Shown here: positions 15,624 to 15,836 of the stretch, in pieces | Layout of the letters: each line of letters starts with the position of its first letter | Numbering within the stretch: position 1 is the stretch's first letter | Source of the DNA: JACCYQ01 sp036675565 | GTDB taxonomy: Bacteria; Bacteroidota; Bacteroidia; Chitinophagales; Chitinophagaceae | Direction: 5' to 3' | DNA length: 15,836 nucleotides | Assembly (NCBI GenBank): GCA_036675565.1 | Contig: JAKFER010000255.1 | Span: 1 to 15,836 of the forward strand | Notes under the pieces: model-generated | What the model was told of the DNA's origin: nothing | Database searches by the model: none | What the model saw: only the letters and a program-made list of their open reading frames with translations | Program-made: the position numbers and the translations under genes

Positions 15624-15836
15624 TAACTGAAGAGTTTGATCATGGCTCAGATTGAACGCTGGCGGCAGGCTTAACACATGCAAGTCGAGCGGGGAAGGGT
15701 AGCTTGCTACCTAACCTAGCGGCGGACGGGTGAGTAATGCTTAGGAATCTGCCTATTAGTGGGGGACAACATTCCGAAAGGAATGCTAATACCGCATACG
15801 CCCTACGGGGGAAAGCAGGGGATCTTCGGACCTTGC
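15624..15836 (+). rRNA. rrs: 16S rRNA, 5' end, Acinetobacter type (partial)
   Basis: The first ~213 bases of a 16S gene, running off the window. AGAGTTTGATCATGGCTCAG (15,631-15,650) is the universal 5' motif. ATTGAACGCTGGCGGCAGGC and TTAACACATGCAAGTCGAGC are gammaproteobacterial (Bacteroidota have GATGAACGCTAGCGGCAGGC and TAATACATG). The V1 loop GGGGAAGGGTAGCTTGCTAC and the later GAATCTGCCTATTAGTGGGG match Acinetobacter as I know it. The mature start is set by alignment of TGAAGAGTTTG to E. coli numbering. It conflicts with the Bacteroidota identity of the rest of the window. Confidence 0.95.

Overview
Most of the window (about 1-14,930) is Bacteroidota sequence. It carries a giant repeat-rich surface protein with SprB-type repeats, small secreted proteins and lipoproteins with Bacteroidota-style signals, an OmpR/HK pair of Bacteroidota type, and A/T-rich starts without Shine-Dalgarno sequences. 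A Chitinophagales-like member is my best guess, at moderate to low confidence. The last ~900 bases are different. They end in the first ~213 bases of a 16S rRNA gene that reads as Acinetobacter (Gammaproteobacteria), preceded by a gammaproteobacterial rrn leader with two promoter-like sites. The switch lies inside a response-regulator gene near 14,925-14,945, so the window is very probably a chimeric contig (assembly or library misjoin) and not one organism's chromosome.

Layout. 1-8914 (minus): one open, 3'-incomplete gene of at least 2971 codons. It encodes a secreted modular adhesin with a signal peptide, Ig/PKD-like modules, two divergent and five near-identical SprB repeats, four ~90-residue Ig-like repeats, PKD-like modules, three ~95-residue repeats, a jelly-roll/MAM-like domain and HYR-like modules; its C-terminus is off the window. 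8915-11,090: two small minus-strand envelope genes (a secreted unknown and a lipocalin-like lipoprotein), separated by unusual degenerate 6-8 bp tandem word arrays, some resembling the telomeric CCCTAAA heptamer. 11,091-11,894 (plus): a conserved unknown protein. 12,276-12,542 (plus): a small protein, probably of the dimeric alpha/beta-barrel type. 12,543-13,141: no gene, but a strong rho-independent terminator followed directly by a ~165-bp nested inverted-repeat element. 13,142-15,074 (minus): a sensor histidine kinase preceded by a response regulator whose N-terminal half has been replaced by a foreign signal-peptide segment. 15,075-15,836: Acinetobacter-type rrn leader and 16S 5' end.

How the genes fit together. 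The adhesin would need a type IX secretion system encoded elsewhere. The kinase and regulator form a normal two-gene operon (40-bp gap), but only the regulator's C-terminal half is authentic here. The other genes stand alone. The best candidates for undescribed biology are the nested inverted-repeat element at 12,812-12,976 and the word arrays placed tightly against gene ends. The 16S/regulator oddity is best treated as an artefact until tested.
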